5,725 nt of DNA from assembly GCA_016210425.1 (NCBI GenBank), contig JACQUE010000213.1, forward strand, positions 1 to 5,725, in the 5' to 3' direction. Source of the stretch: Chloroflexota bacterium. Lineage in GTDB: Bacteria > Chloroflexota > Dehalococcoidia > JACQUE01. The notes beneath the pieces are model-generated. The model was not told where the DNA came from. It saw only the letters and a program-made list of their open reading frames with translations, and searched no databases. A program made the position numbers and the translations under genes. Positions 5,616 through 5,725 of this stretch are shown one piece after another (the first letter of the stretch is position 1; every line of letters starts with the position of its first letter).

Positions 5616-5725
5616 TCTCGGCCCATGTCGTTCTCTAAGTATGCCAGGACGGTCGCGGATCTTGCGGATGGCCTTCCGATAATGATCCGCGCGGTCACCA
5701 TAGTAGCTATGCCCTAGGCTTTGCC

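Noticed and set aside
5324..5701. 125-codon minus-strand frame
   Set aside because: It would be transcribed through the strong hairpin-U-tract terminator, has lower G/C at third positions than the plus strand, and matches no known domain.
5529..5725. Minus-strand frame open from the right edge (YYGDRADHYRKAIRKIRD) to TAA at 5531-5529
   Set aside because: Its first part looks protein-like, but its stop lies beyond the terminator hairpin, so a normal gene would not end this way. It may be a chance frame or a decayed 3' end.
1..5725. tRNA, CRISPR array, insertion sequence ends or transposase
   Set aside because: I found no T-arm-like GGTTCGA outside coding sequence, no spaced direct repeats, and no transposase motif or terminal inverted repeats. 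A numeric scan was not possible here.

Overview
This window reads as a piece of a moderately GC-rich bacterial chromosome. It has G/C-rich third codon positions, good Shine-Dalgarno sites and four clear genes, plus two stretches of gene debris. The Ala/Thr/Pro-rich linker behind the lipobox of the HtrA-type protease, and the general gene mix, would suit a Chloroflexota-type organism. That is only an inference from style, because no taxonomic marker is present.

Region 1 (1-1183, minus strand) is a two-gene unit: a 64-residue membrane protein followed, 32 nt later, by a long gene that runs off the left edge. That gene has 318 complete codons and no stop in the window. It looks like a CrtC/AttH-type lipocalin-like protein of unknown substrate. 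A TTGACA-type promoter candidate lies upstream, in a 266-nt divergent intergenic region (1184-1449).

Region 2 (1450-3058, plus strand) holds an Lrp/AsnC-family regulator (GTG start, strong Shine-Dalgarno) and, 142 nt later, a nitronate monooxygenase/FabK-type FMN enzyme. In that enzyme the family's usual active-site histidine after the EAGG motif appears to be valine. A regulator set divergently from one operon and upstream of a flavoenzyme suggests a small ligand-controlled metabolic locus, but the substrate cannot be read from sequence.

Region 3 (3059-3876) has no intact gene. It contains a C-terminal membrane-protein fragment on the plus strand. It also contains a 39-codon start of a glycosyltransferase-like protein on the plus strand and, on the minus strand, the C-terminal part of a MarR-family regulator with a frameshift. 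This looks like a recombination or decay zone.

Region 4 (3877-5031, minus strand) is a complete HtrA/DegP-family serine protease with a lipoprotein-type signal, a full catalytic triad and one PDZ domain. An AGGAGG site fixes its start at 5031, not at the in-frame ATG at 5046.

Region 5 (5032-5725) has no intact gene. It holds a weak minus-strand promoter candidate, a 67-codon fibronectin-III-like fragment on the plus strand, and a perfect 16-bp inverted repeat. That repeat has a U-tract when read on the minus strand and is probably the terminator of a gene lying beyond the right edge.
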